From: an uncultured Hyphomonadaceae bacterium
Lineage (GTDB): Bacteria > Pseudomonadota > Alphaproteobacteria > Caulobacterales > Hyphomonadaceae
NCBI GenBank assembly: GCA_938084575.1
Contig: CALKFG010000006.1
Location: 124,001-188,000, forward strand
DNA length: 64,000 nucleotides
Direction of reading: 5' to 3'
Part shown: positions 1 through 8,642 of the stretch, in pieces
Layout of the letters: each line of letters begins with the position of its first letter
Position numbering within the stretch: position 1 is the stretch's first letter
Notes under the pieces: model-generated
The model's input: only the letters and a program-made list of their open reading frames with translations
Database searches by the model: none
What the model was told of the DNA's origin: nothing
Made by a program: the position numbers and the translations under genes

Positions 1-185
1 TCGACATAGGTCAGCGCAGACAGCCCGGCGACGAGGCCGGCAACGACAAAACTCAATGGCGCACCCCGGCCGGCAACCCGGACCGCTTCGCCAATCAGAA
101 CGAAAATACCGGCGCCAATGGTGACGCCTATGCCGTAAAGTGACAGCGCCAGAGGGCCGATAGAGCGGCGCAGTCCGTTTGACAC
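1..185 (-). CDS. APC-family amino acid permease, N-terminal part (runs off left edge)
   Basis: Only the first 61 codons are inside the window. Reading the minus strand, a GTG start at 183-185 follows a GGAGG ribosome site, and the protein opens with a short basic stretch and a hydrophobic helix containing GVTIGAGIFVLIGE. That glycine-rich broken helix is the TM1 signature of APC-superfamily amino acid permeases, where it helps bind the substrate backbone. A second hydrophobic helix (LSFVVAGLVAGLSALTYV) begins before the edge. The protein would sit in the inner membrane. The substrate cannot be told from this fragment. The start is a judgement from the SD site, as no ATG lies in frame. Confidence 0.8.
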   Translation of the reverse strand, partial: MSNGLRRSIGPLALSLYGIGVTIGAGIFVLIGEAVRVAGRGAPLSFVVAGLVAGLSALTYV

Positions 186-278
186 ATCTGGCCTCCGATC
201 CCTTGTGTGTCGCTCATCTCACACACTCTAGGAACCGCGACCGGCTGTCGTTATCCGGTCATCTACCTAAACCCGCGG

Positions 279-1058
279 TCAGAGTTTGGCTGTCAGGCCA
301 CCGTCGACCATATAGGCGCCGCCATTCAGGAAACTGGCTGTGGGCCCGGCCAGGTAGGTGACAAGATTGGCGACCTCCTCAGGCTGCGCGTAACGCTGCA
401 TCGGGTTATTGGCCTCGCCGGCCGCGCGGGCAGCGGCGGGATCTTCCGGCATGAAACCGGTCTCAAGCGAGGTGATCATGCGCCCGGTGACGGGCGCCGG
501 ACAGACCGCATTGACCCGGATCCCCACCGCACCGAGCTGAGCCGCGGCAGACCGGGTCAGCCCGATGACCGCATGCTTGCTGGCATTATATGCGCAGACC
601 CCGGCCGATCCGGACACACCGGCGACCGAGGCAAGGTTGATGATCGCCCCCCCGCCGCGCGCCTGGATCGCTGGAACAGCATGTTTCATGCCCAGAAAGA
701 CGCCTTTGACATTGATGGCCATGACCCGGTCAAAAACATCGTCCGGATAAGATTCAATGGGCTCCACCACGCCTTCCACCCCGGCATTGTTGACCAGGAT
801 GTCGACGCCGCCAAAAGCGCGTCTGGCCTGATCGACGACATGGGCCATGTCGGCGGTGGCGCTGACGTCTGCGGTCAGTCCGAGGACGTCATGCCCGTCA
901 CGGGTCAGGGCATCTGTAAGCGTGGTCAGACCCCTGCCATCTAGGTCGACAGCCACGAGTCGGGCCCCGCCTTCGCAGAATTGCCGTGCTGTGACAGCGC
1001 CAATTTCGCCGGCGGCGCCGGTGACGATGGCGACCTTGCCTTCAAAGACCGTGCTCAT
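279..1058 (-). CDS. SDR family NAD(P)-dependent oxidoreductase
   Basis: A 259-residue classical short-chain dehydrogenase/reductase. The Rossmann glycine motif TGAAGEIG is at residues 13-20, NNAG at 90-93, catalytic Ser at about 144 and the YNASK active site at 157-161 (Tyr157, Lys161). The acidic residues after beta2 (VAVDLD) favour NAD(H) over NADP(H), by family knowledge. The C-terminus (GGAYMVDGGLTAKL) is the usual substrate-loop end. It resembles 3-oxoacyl-ACP reductase or 3-hydroxyacyl-CoA/2,5-diketo dehydrogenase types, but the substrate is not readable from sequence. It stands alone between the permease and pgeF. Confidence 0.9.
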   Translation of the reverse strand: MSTVFEGKVAIVTGAAGEIGAVTARQFCEGGARLVAVDLDGRGLTTLTDALTRDGHDVLGLTADVSATADMAHVVDQARRAFGGVDILVNNAGVEGVVEPIESYPDDVFDRVMAINVKGVFLGMKHAVPAIQARGGGAIINLASVAGVSGSAGVCAYNASKHAVIGLTRSAAAQLGAVGIRVNAVCPAPVTGRMITSLETGFMPEDPAAARAAGEANNPMQRYAQPEEVANLVTYLAGPTASFLNGGAYMVDGGLTAKL

Positions 1059-1122
1059 GTATTTTCCCTTCCTCGCGGATTTTGACCAAGTCTGGCATCG
1101 CTTTGTCGGGAACGAAAGGGGG

Positions 1123-1887
1123 TCAGTCGCCGGCGAGCATAATCAGGCTGCCATTGCGGCCATAATCGGCCTCTCCCTGCCTGTGGCGGCGCCGGTTCGA
1201 AAAATAAGCCTGTGTCTCGTCACAGGTGTCACCACCGTGATTGTCAATTGCGCCGACGCCTTCACGCAGCAGGAGGGCCCGGACAAATCCAGGAAGGTCA
1301 AAATGTAGCCGATCGCCCCGGCCGGGGCGAAACAGCCCTTCGCTCCAGTCCGCGACCGCCAGGACGCTGTCACGCAGATCCGGGCCGACCTCGTAGCTGC
1401 CCTGCTGGATTGCCGGGCCGATCGATGCCGTGATGCGACCCCGGTCGCCCCCCAGGGCCTCCATCTGCGCCAGGGTGGCTTCACAGATTCCGGCCAGCGC
1501 GCCTTTCCAGCCGGCATGGGCGGCGCCAACAATCCGGGCGTCTGCATCCGCGAACAGGACGGGCACACAGTCCGCGGTCAGGATGCACAGTGCCAGGCCG
1601 GGGGTTTGGGTCACCATCGCATCGGCCTCGGCACGCTCGTCGTGTGCTGTGGTGACCTGCAGACAGGTCGCGCCGTGAACCTGATAGCAGGACTGGATCG
1701 CGGTGGCGCCGATGGCCTCGCGAACCCGGTCACGATTGGTCAGGATCGCCGGGGCATGGTCGCCCGATCCGAGTCCCAAATTCAGACTGTCATAAATCCC
1801 GGTCGACACGCCGCCGCGACGCCCGAAAAAGCCATGGCGGATATTGCCAAGGGTCGACATCTGATGGGTGGTCGAAAAGGGGGCCAT
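1123..1887 (-). CDS. pgeF: Peptidoglycan editing factor PgeF (laccase-domain / polyphenol oxidase family)
   Basis: A 254-residue protein of the YfiH/PgeF family. The three metal-site residues typical of the fold are visible: His71 in QVHG, Cys107 in LTADC and His124 in GAAHAGWKG. The family hydrolyses mis-incorporated amino acids from UDP-MurNAc precursors in E. coli; purine nucleoside phosphorylase/adenosine deaminase activity and laccase activity have also been reported for relatives. It follows midA with a 2-base gap, and lgt-midA-pgeF reads as one minus-strand operon, an order common in Alphaproteobacteria. The role is inferred from the family. Confidence 0.9.
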   Translation of the reverse strand: MAPFSTTHQMSTLGNIRHGFFGRRGGVSTGIYDSLNLGLGSGDHAPAILTNRDRVREAIGATAIQSCYQVHGATCLQVTTAHDERAEADAMVTQTPGLALCILTADCVPVLFADADARIVGAAHAGWKGALAGICEATLAQMEALGGDRGRITASIGPAIQQGSYEVGPDLRDSVLAVADWSEGLFRPGRGDRLHFDLPGFVRALLLREGVGAIDNHGGDTCDETQAYFSNRRRHRQGEADYGRNGSLIMLAGD

Positions 1888-1889
1888 GG

Positions 1890-2948
1890 TCAGAATCCCG
1901 TCGGCTTGAAAGGCAGGGCGTGGCTTATGCAGACAAATTTGAATCGGGTGCCCATCTCTGCGGGATCAATCAGCATTCGGGTTCCGTGATACAGGGCGGC
2001 GCCGCCATCTGAGGCAGACCCGGCAAGCCGGTTGAGATGGGCCTCGGCACCAAGCGCGAGAAGGAACTGGCCCTGCGGAACCGGCCCGTGGACCTGCAGC
2101 CCGGCCTGTTTTGCCAGTCTGACCAGGCGTCCGAAATCGACATCGACGGTGAGGTCGCTCTCGCCGGGGCGGGCCAGGGGATCAATTTGAGTGCCGTCAT
2201 AATAGGCGCGCAGCGTATCTTCGGGACAGGCTTCCGACGGGCCGTAATCAATCAACAGGGCGGCGAAGGGATGTCCGAGACGGGCCCGCTGTCGGAGGCC
2301 TTCAACCAGGGTTTCAAGGCCGGGCTGTATCTCAAAGCCGCGGGCCTGTGGGGGTGCGCTGGCGGTCCCGTTGGGATCAGAAAGGTCATCGGTCAGACCG
2401 AAAGCCAGTTCGCCAGTATCGCTGTATCCGACCACGCGCTCGCGCCAGCGGGGGCCGTCCCTGACGAACTGTCGCGCTGGCAGGCAGTCGAGATATTCAT
2501 TGCCGAGAATCAGGGTGGGGCCGGGGGCGATGTCTGACGGATCGCTGATCCAGGTGGGCGCATAGCGCGCAAGCCGGCTGGCCTGAATGTCGCGGAGAGG
2601 CGGGCTCGCCTCGACCAGGCTCAGGGTGAGGGCCTCGTGAAAGCCGTCAATCGGACCGGTTGCCCGCAACGCATCCTGCATCAGGGTCCCACGCCCGGGT
2701 CCTAGTTCCGCGAGTTGCAGCGGCCTTGGGCGGTCCAGGTCTATCCACGTCTGCGCCAGCCACAGGCCGATCAGGTCGCCGAACACCTGGCTGGTTTCCG
2801 GGGCGGTTACGAAGTCCCGTCCGAGGCCTGGGCGCGTGGCATAATAACCGTGGGCGCTGTGGTGCAGGCACAAGGTCATATAAGTGCTGACCGGCATGGG
2901 GCCATCGGTCTGGATCAGACGGGTGAGCAGGTCCTTGAGCGCCGCCAT
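1890..2948 (-). CDS. Class I SAM-dependent methyltransferase, MidA/NDUFAF7 family
   Basis: The chosen start gives 352 residues (MAALKDLL...), 8 bases after the lgt stop. An upstream in-frame start at 3023 would lie inside lgt and encodes unconserved sequence. The family signature is clear: GYY at residues 34-36, DFVTAPE at 45-51 and the SAM-binding ELGPGRGTLM at 81-90. The eukaryotic relative NDUFAF7 dimethylates an arginine of complex I subunit NDUFS2; bacterial members are presumed protein arginine methyltransferases. It is coupled to lgt upstream and pgeF downstream. The substrate is not known from sequence. Confidence 0.88.
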   Translation of the reverse strand: MAALKDLLTRLIQTDGPMPVSTYMTLCLHHSAHGYYATRPGLGRDFVTAPETSQVFGDLIGLWLAQTWIDLDRPRPLQLAELGPGRGTLMQDALRATGPIDGFHEALTLSLVEASPPLRDIQASRLARYAPTWISDPSDIAPGPTLILGNEYLDCLPARQFVRDGPRWRERVVGYSDTGELAFGLTDDLSDPNGTASAPPQARGFEIQPGLETLVEGLRQRARLGHPFAALLIDYGPSEACPEDTLRAYYDGTQIDPLARPGESDLTVDVDFGRLVRLAKQAGLQVHGPVPQGQFLLALGAEAHLNRLAGSASDGGAALYHGTRMLIDPAEMGTRFKFVCISHALPFKPTGF

Positions 2949-2956
2949 AGCGTCGC

Positions 2957-3889
2957 CTATTGCGTGACCTGAGGCATCGGGCGCTGCAGGGCCCGCCAGA
3001 CCATCCAGACCCCGGCAACCCACATCGGGATCGACAGCATCTGCCCCATCGTGATCCAGTCGGGCAGGCCCTGTACAAAGGCGTCAGGCTCCCGGAACCG
3101 CTCGGCGACCGACCGGCCGACACCATACAGCAGAAGAAACAGGCCGGCGATCAGGCCGGGCCGTTTCAGGGCTCTGAAACGCCAGACCAGAAGGCTGGTG
3201 ACCAATGCCGGGATGGCGCCTTCCAGAACCGCTTCATAAAGCTGGCTTGGGTAACGCGGCAGTTCATTTCCGGTATAAACCCACTGATTGGCGCCCCAGT
3301 CATAGGCAGAGGGAGTGCCTCCGGCATAGCCTTCCGGAAAGACCATGCCCCAGCTGGACTCGGTATGGCGTCCATACAGCTCGGCATTGATAAAATTGGC
3401 AATGCGGACAAAGAAAATCCCGAAACCGGCCGTCACCCCGCCAAGATCGGCGACCTGAAGCAGGTTCAGCCTGTACTGACGGGCCACCAGAACCACGGCC
3501 ACACACACACCCAGCATGCCGCCATGGAAACTCATGCCGCCTTCCCAGATGCGCAGAAGCTGCCAGGGGTCAGCCAGGGTCTGGTCCCAGTGATGCGGCA
3601 GCTGATAGAACAGAATATAGCCGAGCCGGCCACCGAGGATGACGCCAAGGGTTGCATAGAAAAGCAGGTCGTCAATGCCGACACGGCTGGCGGGCGCAGC
3701 GCCGCCCCACAAACCGGGCCGGTCGATCAGGCTGAGGGCATATCGCCAGGCCAGGAGCAGACCGGCAATATAGCCCAGAGCGTACCAGCGCAGAGGGAAC
3801 TCACCGAGACCGAGAAAGCCCAGATCGATTTCGATCAGCGCCGGGCTCCATTCCGGAAACGTCAAAGCGGTCGCAGCAATAAGGTGCAT
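2957..3889 (-). CDS. lgt: Prolipoprotein diacylglyceryl transferase
   Basis: Lgt transfers diacylglycerol from phosphatidylglycerol to the lipobox cysteine of prolipoproteins in the inner membrane. The chosen ATG at 3887-3889 gives 310 residues and is preceded by GGGAAGAG; the open frame extends to 3991 but that part is not Lgt-like. Several hydrophobic helices are present. Conserved blocks include GGRLGY at residues 86-91, WEGGMSFHGG at 115-124 and RIANFINAELYGR at 162-174, which carry residues of the Lgt signature. It heads the lgt-midA-pgeF operon and is divergent from the ubiK-like gene. Lipoprotein clients in this window include BamD and the protein at 58019. Confidence 0.97.
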   Translation of the reverse strand: MHLIAATALTFPEWSPALIEIDLGFLGLGEFPLRWYALGYIAGLLLAWRYALSLIDRPGLWGGAAPASRVGIDDLLFYATLGVILGGRLGYILFYQLPHHWDQTLADPWQLLRIWEGGMSFHGGMLGVCVAVVLVARQYRLNLLQVADLGGVTAGFGIFFVRIANFINAELYGRHTESSWGMVFPEGYAGGTPSAYDWGANQWVYTGNELPRYPSQLYEAVLEGAIPALVTSLLVWRFRALKRPGLIAGLFLLLYGVGRSVAERFREPDAFVQGLPDWITMGQMLSIPMWVAGVWMVWRALQRPMPQVTQ

Positions 3890-3972
3890 GGGGGGCTCTT
3901 CCCTTTCAGCGCCGGTGGCCCCATTTGGACCGGTAAGACCGACGAACTGATACTGGGTGAAGGAGTAGCGCC

Positions 3973-4218
3973 ATGACTGCAAAGAATCCACTGCTTGATG
4001 ACCTTGCGGGGCTAATGACCGGGGCGATGGGCGTGGCCCGCTCGGCCGGAGAGGAAGTGCGGACGGCGACGCAGGGGCGCCTGCAGTCCATTATTGCCGA
4101 TATGGATCTCGCTGGCCGTGAGGAAGTTGAGGCGCTGAAAGCCATAGCGGTCAAGGCGCTGGACCAGGTTGAGGCGCTTGAGGCGCGGGTCGCCGCGCTG
4201 GAGGACGGCAAGGCCTGA
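3973..4218 (+). CDS. Accessory factor UbiK family protein (BMFP / YqiC-like)
   Basis: An 81-residue, largely helical protein beginning MTAKNPLLDDLAGL and ending in an Ala/Glu/Leu-rich coiled coil (VEALEARVAALEDG). This is the layout of the BMFP/UbiK family: an amphipathic N-terminal helix that meets membranes or lipids, and a C-terminal trimeric coiled coil. E. coli UbiK is an accessory factor for aerobic ubiquinone biosynthesis. An SD (GAAGGAG) lies 8-9 bases upstream. It is divergent from lgt and followed by the YbjN gene. Confidence 0.85.
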   Translation: MTAKNPLLDDLAGLMTGAMGVARSAGEEVRTATQGRLQSIIADMDLAGREEVEALKAIAVKALDQVEALEARVAALEDGKA

Positions 4219-4341
4219 TGGGCCTGCCCAAAGGTGACTGACAGACCGTCGACTGTGTTCGGCGGGTGACTTTTGTCTCGTCCCTGCGCCATGATAGGCT
4301 GTCTTCCATGGTGCCGCAGCCAGACTGATTCGGAGAGATGC

Positions 4342-4848
4342 ATGGATTTGAGCGCAGATCGCAATCGGCCCGCTGACGCCGATCCCATGGAGCTCGTCGA
4401 AATCTGCCTGTCGGCGGCGGGCTGGGACTTTCAGCGTGACGAGGATGATGGGGCCCTGCAATGTCTGGCCCATACGCGCTGGGGCGAAATGGGAGGATTG
4501 TTCGCGATTCGGCGCGAGCCTCCGGCCCTGCATTTTTCCCTGACGCTGGATGTCAAACCGACTTCGGCCCGGCGGGCGGCGATTTCTGAACTGGTCCTTA
4601 TGGCGAATGAACGTCTCTGGCTCGGGCATTTTGATTACTGGATCGAAGATGGTGTCCTGATTTTCCGTCATGCACTGCCCTTGCTCGACCGGATCGAACC
4701 GGAGGCCGGCGAAATCCGTGCCATTCTGGCTGCCGGACTGGATGCGGTGAACATGTTCCTGCCGGCCTTCAATTTCGTGATCTGGGCCGGGAAGACACCG
4801 GCAGAGGCCCTTCAGGGCGCATTGTTCGAGACAGCTGGCGAGGCCTGA
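4342..4848 (+). CDS. YbjN domain-containing protein
   Basis: The chosen start gives 168 residues (MDLSADRN...) after a GGAGAG site; the frame opens at 4273 but the extra residues look non-coding. The sequence matches the alphaproteobacterial YbjN pattern: MELVEICLSAAGWDFQRD near the N-terminus, a block RRAAISELVLMANERLWLGHF, then EDGVLIFRHAL and a C-terminal FNFVIWAGKTPAEAL. The fold resembles type III secretion chaperones, but the function is unproven. In several alphaproteobacteria a similar gene precedes proC; here it precedes a YeeE/YedE pair instead. Confidence 0.85.
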   Translation: MDLSADRNRPADADPMELVEICLSAAGWDFQRDEDDGALQCLAHTRWGEMGGLFAIRREPPALHFSLTLDVKPTSARRAAISELVLMANERLWLGHFDYWIEDGVLIFRHALPLLDRIEPEAGEIRAILAAGLDAVNMFLPAFNFVIWAGKTPAEALQGALFETAGEA

Positions 4849-4872
4849 GCCGACGAGAAGAGGATTTTGGAG

Positions 4873-5298
4873 ATGACGGGTTCTGATCTGATCCTGGCGC
4901 TGGCTGGCGGCGGCCTGATCGGTCTGTCTGCCAGCATACTGATGCTGTTCAACGGCCGCATCGCCGGCATTAGCGGTATTTTTTCGGGCATCGTATTTGC
5001 TTCTGGACGGGCCGAGCGCGGCTGGCGGGGCGGCTTCATTCTTGGTCTGATGGCTGCGCCGCTGCTGGTCACGGCCCTCGCCGGACCCTTGGAGATCCGG
5101 ATGACGGGATCGGTCTGGCTTCTGATCGCTGCGGGTCTTCTTGTCGGGTTCGGGACCCGTCTGGGCAGCGGCTGCACCAGTGGACATGGCGTCTGTGGCG
5201 TGTCCCGCCTGTCACCGCGCAGTCTGGTCGCGACCGGGCTGTTCATGGTCAGCGGTATGGCAACGGTGTCGCTTGTGCGGCTTGGCCTGGGAGGCTGA
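4873..5298 (+). CDS. YeeE/YedE family membrane protein (N-terminal half of a split transporter)
   Basis: A 141-residue membrane protein with about four hydrophobic segments. The motif LGSGCTSGHGVCG lies in the C-terminal third; the conserved cysteines in this motif are used by YeeE/YedE proteins, such as the thiosulfate channel TsuA, to pass thiosulfate across the inner membrane. ATG at 4873 is preferred over the in-frame TTG at 4867. Its stop is 1 base before the next gene's ATG, so the two halves are very likely translated together. Sulfur substrate uptake is inferred from the family. Confidence 0.88.
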   Translation: MTGSDLILALAGGGLIGLSASILMLFNGRIAGISGIFSGIVFASGRAERGWRGGFILGLMAAPLLVTALAGPLEIRMTGSVWLLIAAGLLVGFGTRLGSGCTSGHGVCGVSRLSPRSLVATGLFMVSGMATVSLVRLGLGG

Positions 5299-5299
5299 T

Positions 5300-5737
5300 A
5301 TGGCCCGGTTTCTGGTGGCGCTCGTCTCTGGTCTGATTTTCGGACTGGGTCTGACAGTGTCGCAAATGATCAATCCTGCCCGGGTGCGGGGGTTCCTTGA
5401 TGTTTTCGGGGACTGGGATCCCCTGCTGGCATTTGTCATGCTTGGGGCCCTGGGGGTCACCGCGATCGGCTATGGCCTCGCCCGGGGGCGGGCAACACCG
5501 ATCCTGGCGCCGGGCTTCCAGCTGCCAGCCCATCGTGAGATTGATGCCCGGCTGGCTGCCGGTGCGGTCCTGTTTGGCATCGGATGGGGCCTGGTGGGCC
5601 TGTGCCCGGGACCCGCAATCGCCATTCTCCTGATCGGGGGGCCGTCGGTGCTGATTTTCCTGGTCGCCATGGTGGTGGGAATGATCGCCTTCGAAGGTCT
5701 GGGCCGGCCCGATCCGGGACATGCCGGGCCAATTTGA
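5300..5737 (+). CDS. DUF6691 family protein (C-terminal half of the YeeE/YedE-type transporter)
   Basis: A 145-residue membrane protein starting MARFLVALVSGLIFGLGL, the start chosen because it abuts the preceding stop. Features include SQMINPARVRGFLDVFGDWDP after the first helix and GIGWGLVGLCPGPAI in the second half, whose cysteine and Gly-Pro pattern mirrors the GSGCTSG motif of the partner. Two-gene YeeE/YedE plus DUF6691 sets of this kind are common and together match the repeat architecture of full-length YeeE. The tandem suggests a heterodimeric sulfur-compound transporter. Confidence 0.85.
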   Translation: MARFLVALVSGLIFGLGLTVSQMINPARVRGFLDVFGDWDPLLAFVMLGALGVTAIGYGLARGRATPILAPGFQLPAHREIDARLAAGAVLFGIGWGLVGLCPGPAIAILLIGGPSVLIFLVAMVVGMIAFEGLGRPDPGHAGPI

Positions 5738-5797
5738 CATCTTGATTTGGGCGGTAGGGGGGCCACATCCCGCAGAGGAATAGCAATAAAGGACATT

Positions 5798-6403
5798 ATG
5801 GAACGGGACACGATCATACAGGCGGGCCTTGAGGCGGCACTGAAACTGGCTGAAACCCGTCCATGGGGGGAGCTGACCCTGGCCGAAATTGCACGCGAGT
5901 CGGGTCAGAGCCTCGACATGTTTCACGGCATTGCCGACCGGGCCGCGCTGAACGGGTGTCTTGACGGCATGCTGGACAAGGCCATGAGCGAGGGATCTCT
6001 GGATCCGGGTGAAACGCCGCGGACGCGTCTGTTCGACGTGATCATGCTTCGGTTTGAAGCCATGGAGCAGGTGCGCGACGGCCTGTTGTCCTTCCTGCGC
6101 TGGCGGGACGGGTCGCTGGACGGGCTGGCCATTCGGGTCCGCGCGCGCCTGGACACGGCCAGCTGGGCTCTGGCCTGCGCGGGTCTCGATGCCGATCAGG
6201 GACCGCCACGTCAGCTGGAGCGAGCCGGCCTGGCCTGGGTTTATGGCCGGGCAGAGGCGGCCTGGCGCAGTGAGACGAGCTCTGATTTGTCACGCACCAT
6301 GTCGGTGCTTGACGGCGAATTGGTCAAGGCATCGCGACGGATGTCCTGGCTGAACCGAATGCGCCGCAGACCAGGCGCGCAGTATCCTGACACTGGACGT
6401 TAA
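5798..6403 (+). CDS. TetR-like / COQ9-type helical protein
   Basis: A 201-residue protein starting at ATG 5798 behind AAAGGA. The N-terminus (residues 1-50) has a TetR-like HTH: LAETRPWGELTLAEIARESGQS followed by the recognition-helix region. The middle block PRTRLFDVIMLRFEAMEQVRDGLLSF is typical of alphaproteobacterial proteins annotated either as TetR regulators or as COQ9-like. The C-terminal part is helical and Arg-rich. COQ9 has a TetR fold but binds lipid and aids ubiquinone synthesis, so either role is possible. A TetR role might concern the transporter pair just upstream; no operator was identified. Confidence 0.7.
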   Translation: MERDTIIQAGLEAALKLAETRPWGELTLAEIARESGQSLDMFHGIADRAALNGCLDGMLDKAMSEGSLDPGETPRTRLFDVIMLRFEAMEQVRDGLLSFLRWRDGSLDGLAIRVRARLDTASWALACAGLDADQGPPRQLERAGLAWVYGRAEAAWRSETSSDLSRTMSVLDGELVKASRRMSWLNRMRRRPGAQYPDTGR

Positions 6404-7698
6404 TAGGGCAGGCGCAGGCGAACGCGCAGCCCCCCCAACGGGCTGTCCTCAAGCCGGATGTCGCCACCATGGGCATGCGCGAAGTCCCGCGCCAGTGTGA
6501 GCCCGAGGCCGGTCCCGGGAACGTTCTGGGTGCGGGCTTCATCGAGGCGGTGAAACGGCCTGAAGGCCGCTTCGCGGTCTTCCGGCGCAATGCCAGGGCC
6601 ATCATCATCAATCAGGATTTCAGCCCGACGGGGGCCCTTGATCAGGCGCACCTCGCAGCGCTCGCCATATTGCGTGGCATTGCTGATCAGATTGGACAAG
6701 GTGCGCCCCAGGGCCAGGGGCCGCGCCATAAGCGTCATCACCGGCGGGGGGGCCATATGGGCCCGGTCAAACCGTTCCAAAAGTGTGCCAACCATGTGGT
6801 CCAGACGCACCAGATCGGGTTGTTCACCCTCTTCGCCGCTGGCAAAAGCGAGATACTCCTCCAGCATGCGTGACATTTCATCGAGATCGGCCCGCGCGCC
6901 ATCGATCTCATCAGAGGGCTCCATCATTGCCAGCTGCAGCTTGAGACGGGTCAGGGGTGTTCGCAGGTCGTGGCTGACCCCCGCCAGCATGGAGGTTCTC
7001 TGGTCGGCAAAGCTGGTCAGTCTGGCCCGCATGTCGCTCACGGCACGGATGGCATCGCGGACCTCCGTCGCGCCAGACGGGTGAAAGGCGCTGACCTCCC
7101 GTCCCCGGCCATAGGCCTTGGCGGCTTCGGTCAGCGCCAGTATGGACCGGACCTGATTGCGCAGAAACGCGAATGCCATGCCCAGCATGACCAGGCCGCC
7201 AAGCATCACCCAGACAATTGTGAAATGCGTGTTTGCGGCCAGGGCCCGTTTGCGATTGATCAGGATCCGCACAGTGGACGCGTCGTTCACCACGCGGAAG
7301 TCGAGGACCGCGCCCTTTTCAATCGCCCTGAAATCGATGTCGCGTTCGGTTACATTGTCTAATTGTTGACGCAGAATACGGGCATAACCGAACCGGGCTT
7401 CAGCGCCCTCGGGCCAGGACAGGCCGCGAGTATACTGGCAGTCAATGGCCATGCCCAGCCGGTCCTCAAATGTCGCCGTGGCGGCCGCGGTGTAATCGCT
7501 GCTGGCGCAAAGGTCCCCAATCAGGGCAACCTCCCGGGCAATCGACTGTGACAGTTTCTCATTCACGTCGCGGATATGATACTGGTAATAGTACAGGGTT
7601 GTGATGGCGAAAATCGTGACCACCGGAACGGCAACCAGCATGGTCAGCCGGGCATACAGGCCTTTTGGTGTATAATCGCGCAGACGAAAGCTTGGCAT
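6400..7698 (-). CDS. EnvZ-like HAMP sensor histidine kinase
   Basis: A 432-residue membrane kinase. TM1 is at about residues 18-38, a periplasmic domain at about 40-156, TM2 at about 158-180 and HAMP at about 180-232. The HisKA H-box is VSHDLRTPLTR with phospho-acceptor His243, followed by N box NLISNATQYG (336-345), G1 DDDGPGI (364-370) and G2 GTGLGL (395-400). All catalytic boxes look intact. The likely partner is the OmpR-type regulator at 8643-9317, with the FkbM gene lying between them. The stimulus is not evident. The 3' end overlaps the convergent TetR-like gene by 4 bases. Confidence 0.93.
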   Translation of the reverse strand: MPSFRLRDYTPKGLYARLTMLVAVPVVTIFAITTLYYYQYHIRDVNEKLSQSIAREVALIGDLCASSDYTAAATATFEDRLGMAIDCQYTRGLSWPEGAEARFGYARILRQQLDNVTERDIDFRAIEKGAVLDFRVVNDASTVRILINRKRALAANTHFTIVWVMLGGLVMLGMAFAFLRNQVRSILALTEAAKAYGRGREVSAFHPSGATEVRDAIRAVSDMRARLTSFADQRTSMLAGVSHDLRTPLTRLKLQLAMMEPSDEIDGARADLDEMSRMLEEYLAFASGEEGEQPDLVRLDHMVGTLLERFDRAHMAPPPVMTLMARPLALGRTLSNLISNATQYGERCEVRLIKGPRRAEILIDDDGPGIAPEDREAAFRPFHRLDEARTQNVPGTGLGLTLARDFAHAHGGDIRLEDSPLGGLRVRLRLPY

Positions 7699-7703
7699 CT
7701 GCT

Positions 7704-8582
7704 TCAGTCCCGTAACAGCATCATATTGGTCCTGTCCTTGCGCACGACCCTATATCCGCAGGCGTTCAGGAGGGTGTCACAATTCCTTTCCCAGCGCCGG
7801 GCATGGCAACACTCCATAACGATTGCGCGTGGCCAGAGGGCTTCAGGGGCGGTCTCAAAGAAGGGGAAGATCACATTGTCCTCATACCCTTCAACGTCCA
7901 GCTTTAACAGGTCGAGACGGTCGATGCCGGCCTGCTCAAGTGTCGTTTTCATCGGGATGACCGGCACGTCGAGCGTCGGCGCACCGTCGACCGGCCGGGC
8001 CGATGCCTGACCGGCAGATTCAGGGATGGACAGGGTTAGCGTGCCGGGCGTGGTCCCGCCAATGGCGCATTTCAGGACGGAGACATCCAGCCGTTCGCCA
8101 AGCTCCGGGTTCAGGGCCAGATTGGTTTCAAGCCTTTGCACCATGCGGGGTTGGGGTTCTGCGATCAGAATGCGGCCGCTGCGCATGCGGGAGGCGACAT
8201 AGAGGCTGAACACGCCGGCATTTCCGCCAATATCCAGAAAGACGCCATGATCGCGCGGCATGTGGCGTCGGCAGAAAGCATATTCCTCCCGCGCATAGCG
8301 TGCCGGGTTCAGCAGGGCCTTCAGCTCTGATAAATTGCCGGTGTGGTGCAGGCGGGCACGGCCGGCATAGAGGCTGACATCAAGCGGACGATTGGGATTG
8401 AGCGCCCGCACCAGCCGGGCAAATTGCTTGCGCATCTGGCCTCGTCCAAGCGGCGTATGCCGGGTCAGGGCAATGATCAGGCGGGTCACCGGACCCGGCG
8501 CATAGGTGCCGAAGGCGGAAGGAGTCTGCATGACGCTGGTATAGGCGTCACGATCTGAGCTGAACAGGGTCGAGCGAAGCAA
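7704..8582 (-). CDS. FkbM family SAM-dependent methyltransferase
   Basis: A protein of up to 292 residues. The SAM motif FLDIGGNAGVFS is at residues 115-126, an acidic EPQP ribose-binding site at 142-145, and the FkbM block LLKLDVEGYE at 225-234. An alternative start is Met18 (8531). FkbM enzymes O-methylate sugars, polyketides or glycolipids, but many members have no known substrate. It sits between a response regulator (60 bases upstream) and a kinase (5 bases downstream) in the same direction, so it is probably co-transcribed with the two-component system. No glycan cluster is adjacent. The substrate is unknown. Confidence 0.88.
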   Translation of the reverse strand: MLRSTLFSSDRDAYTSVMQTPSAFGTYAPGPVTRLIIALTRHTPLGRGQMRKQFARLVRALNPNRPLDVSLYAGRARLHHTGNLSELKALLNPARYAREEYAFCRRHMPRDHGVFLDIGGNAGVFSLYVASRMRSGRILIAEPQPRMVQRLETNLALNPELGERLDVSVLKCAIGGTTPGTLTLSIPESAGQASARPVDGAPTLDVPVIPMKTTLEQAGIDRLDLLKLDVEGYEDNVIFPFFETAPEALWPRAIVMECCHARRWERNCDTLLNACGYRVVRKDRTNMMLLRD

Positions 8583-8642
8583 AGGTGTGGTCAGGCCTCC
8601 GGGGCAGACTTGGGCCTGGCCGGTCCGGACGCCCGGGATCCC

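Noticed and set aside
4012-5187. 391-codon minus-strand frame
   Set aside because: It is opposite ubiK-like, YbjN and YeeE genes that match known families, and its sequence is low-complexity (Gln/Arg/Asp-rich).
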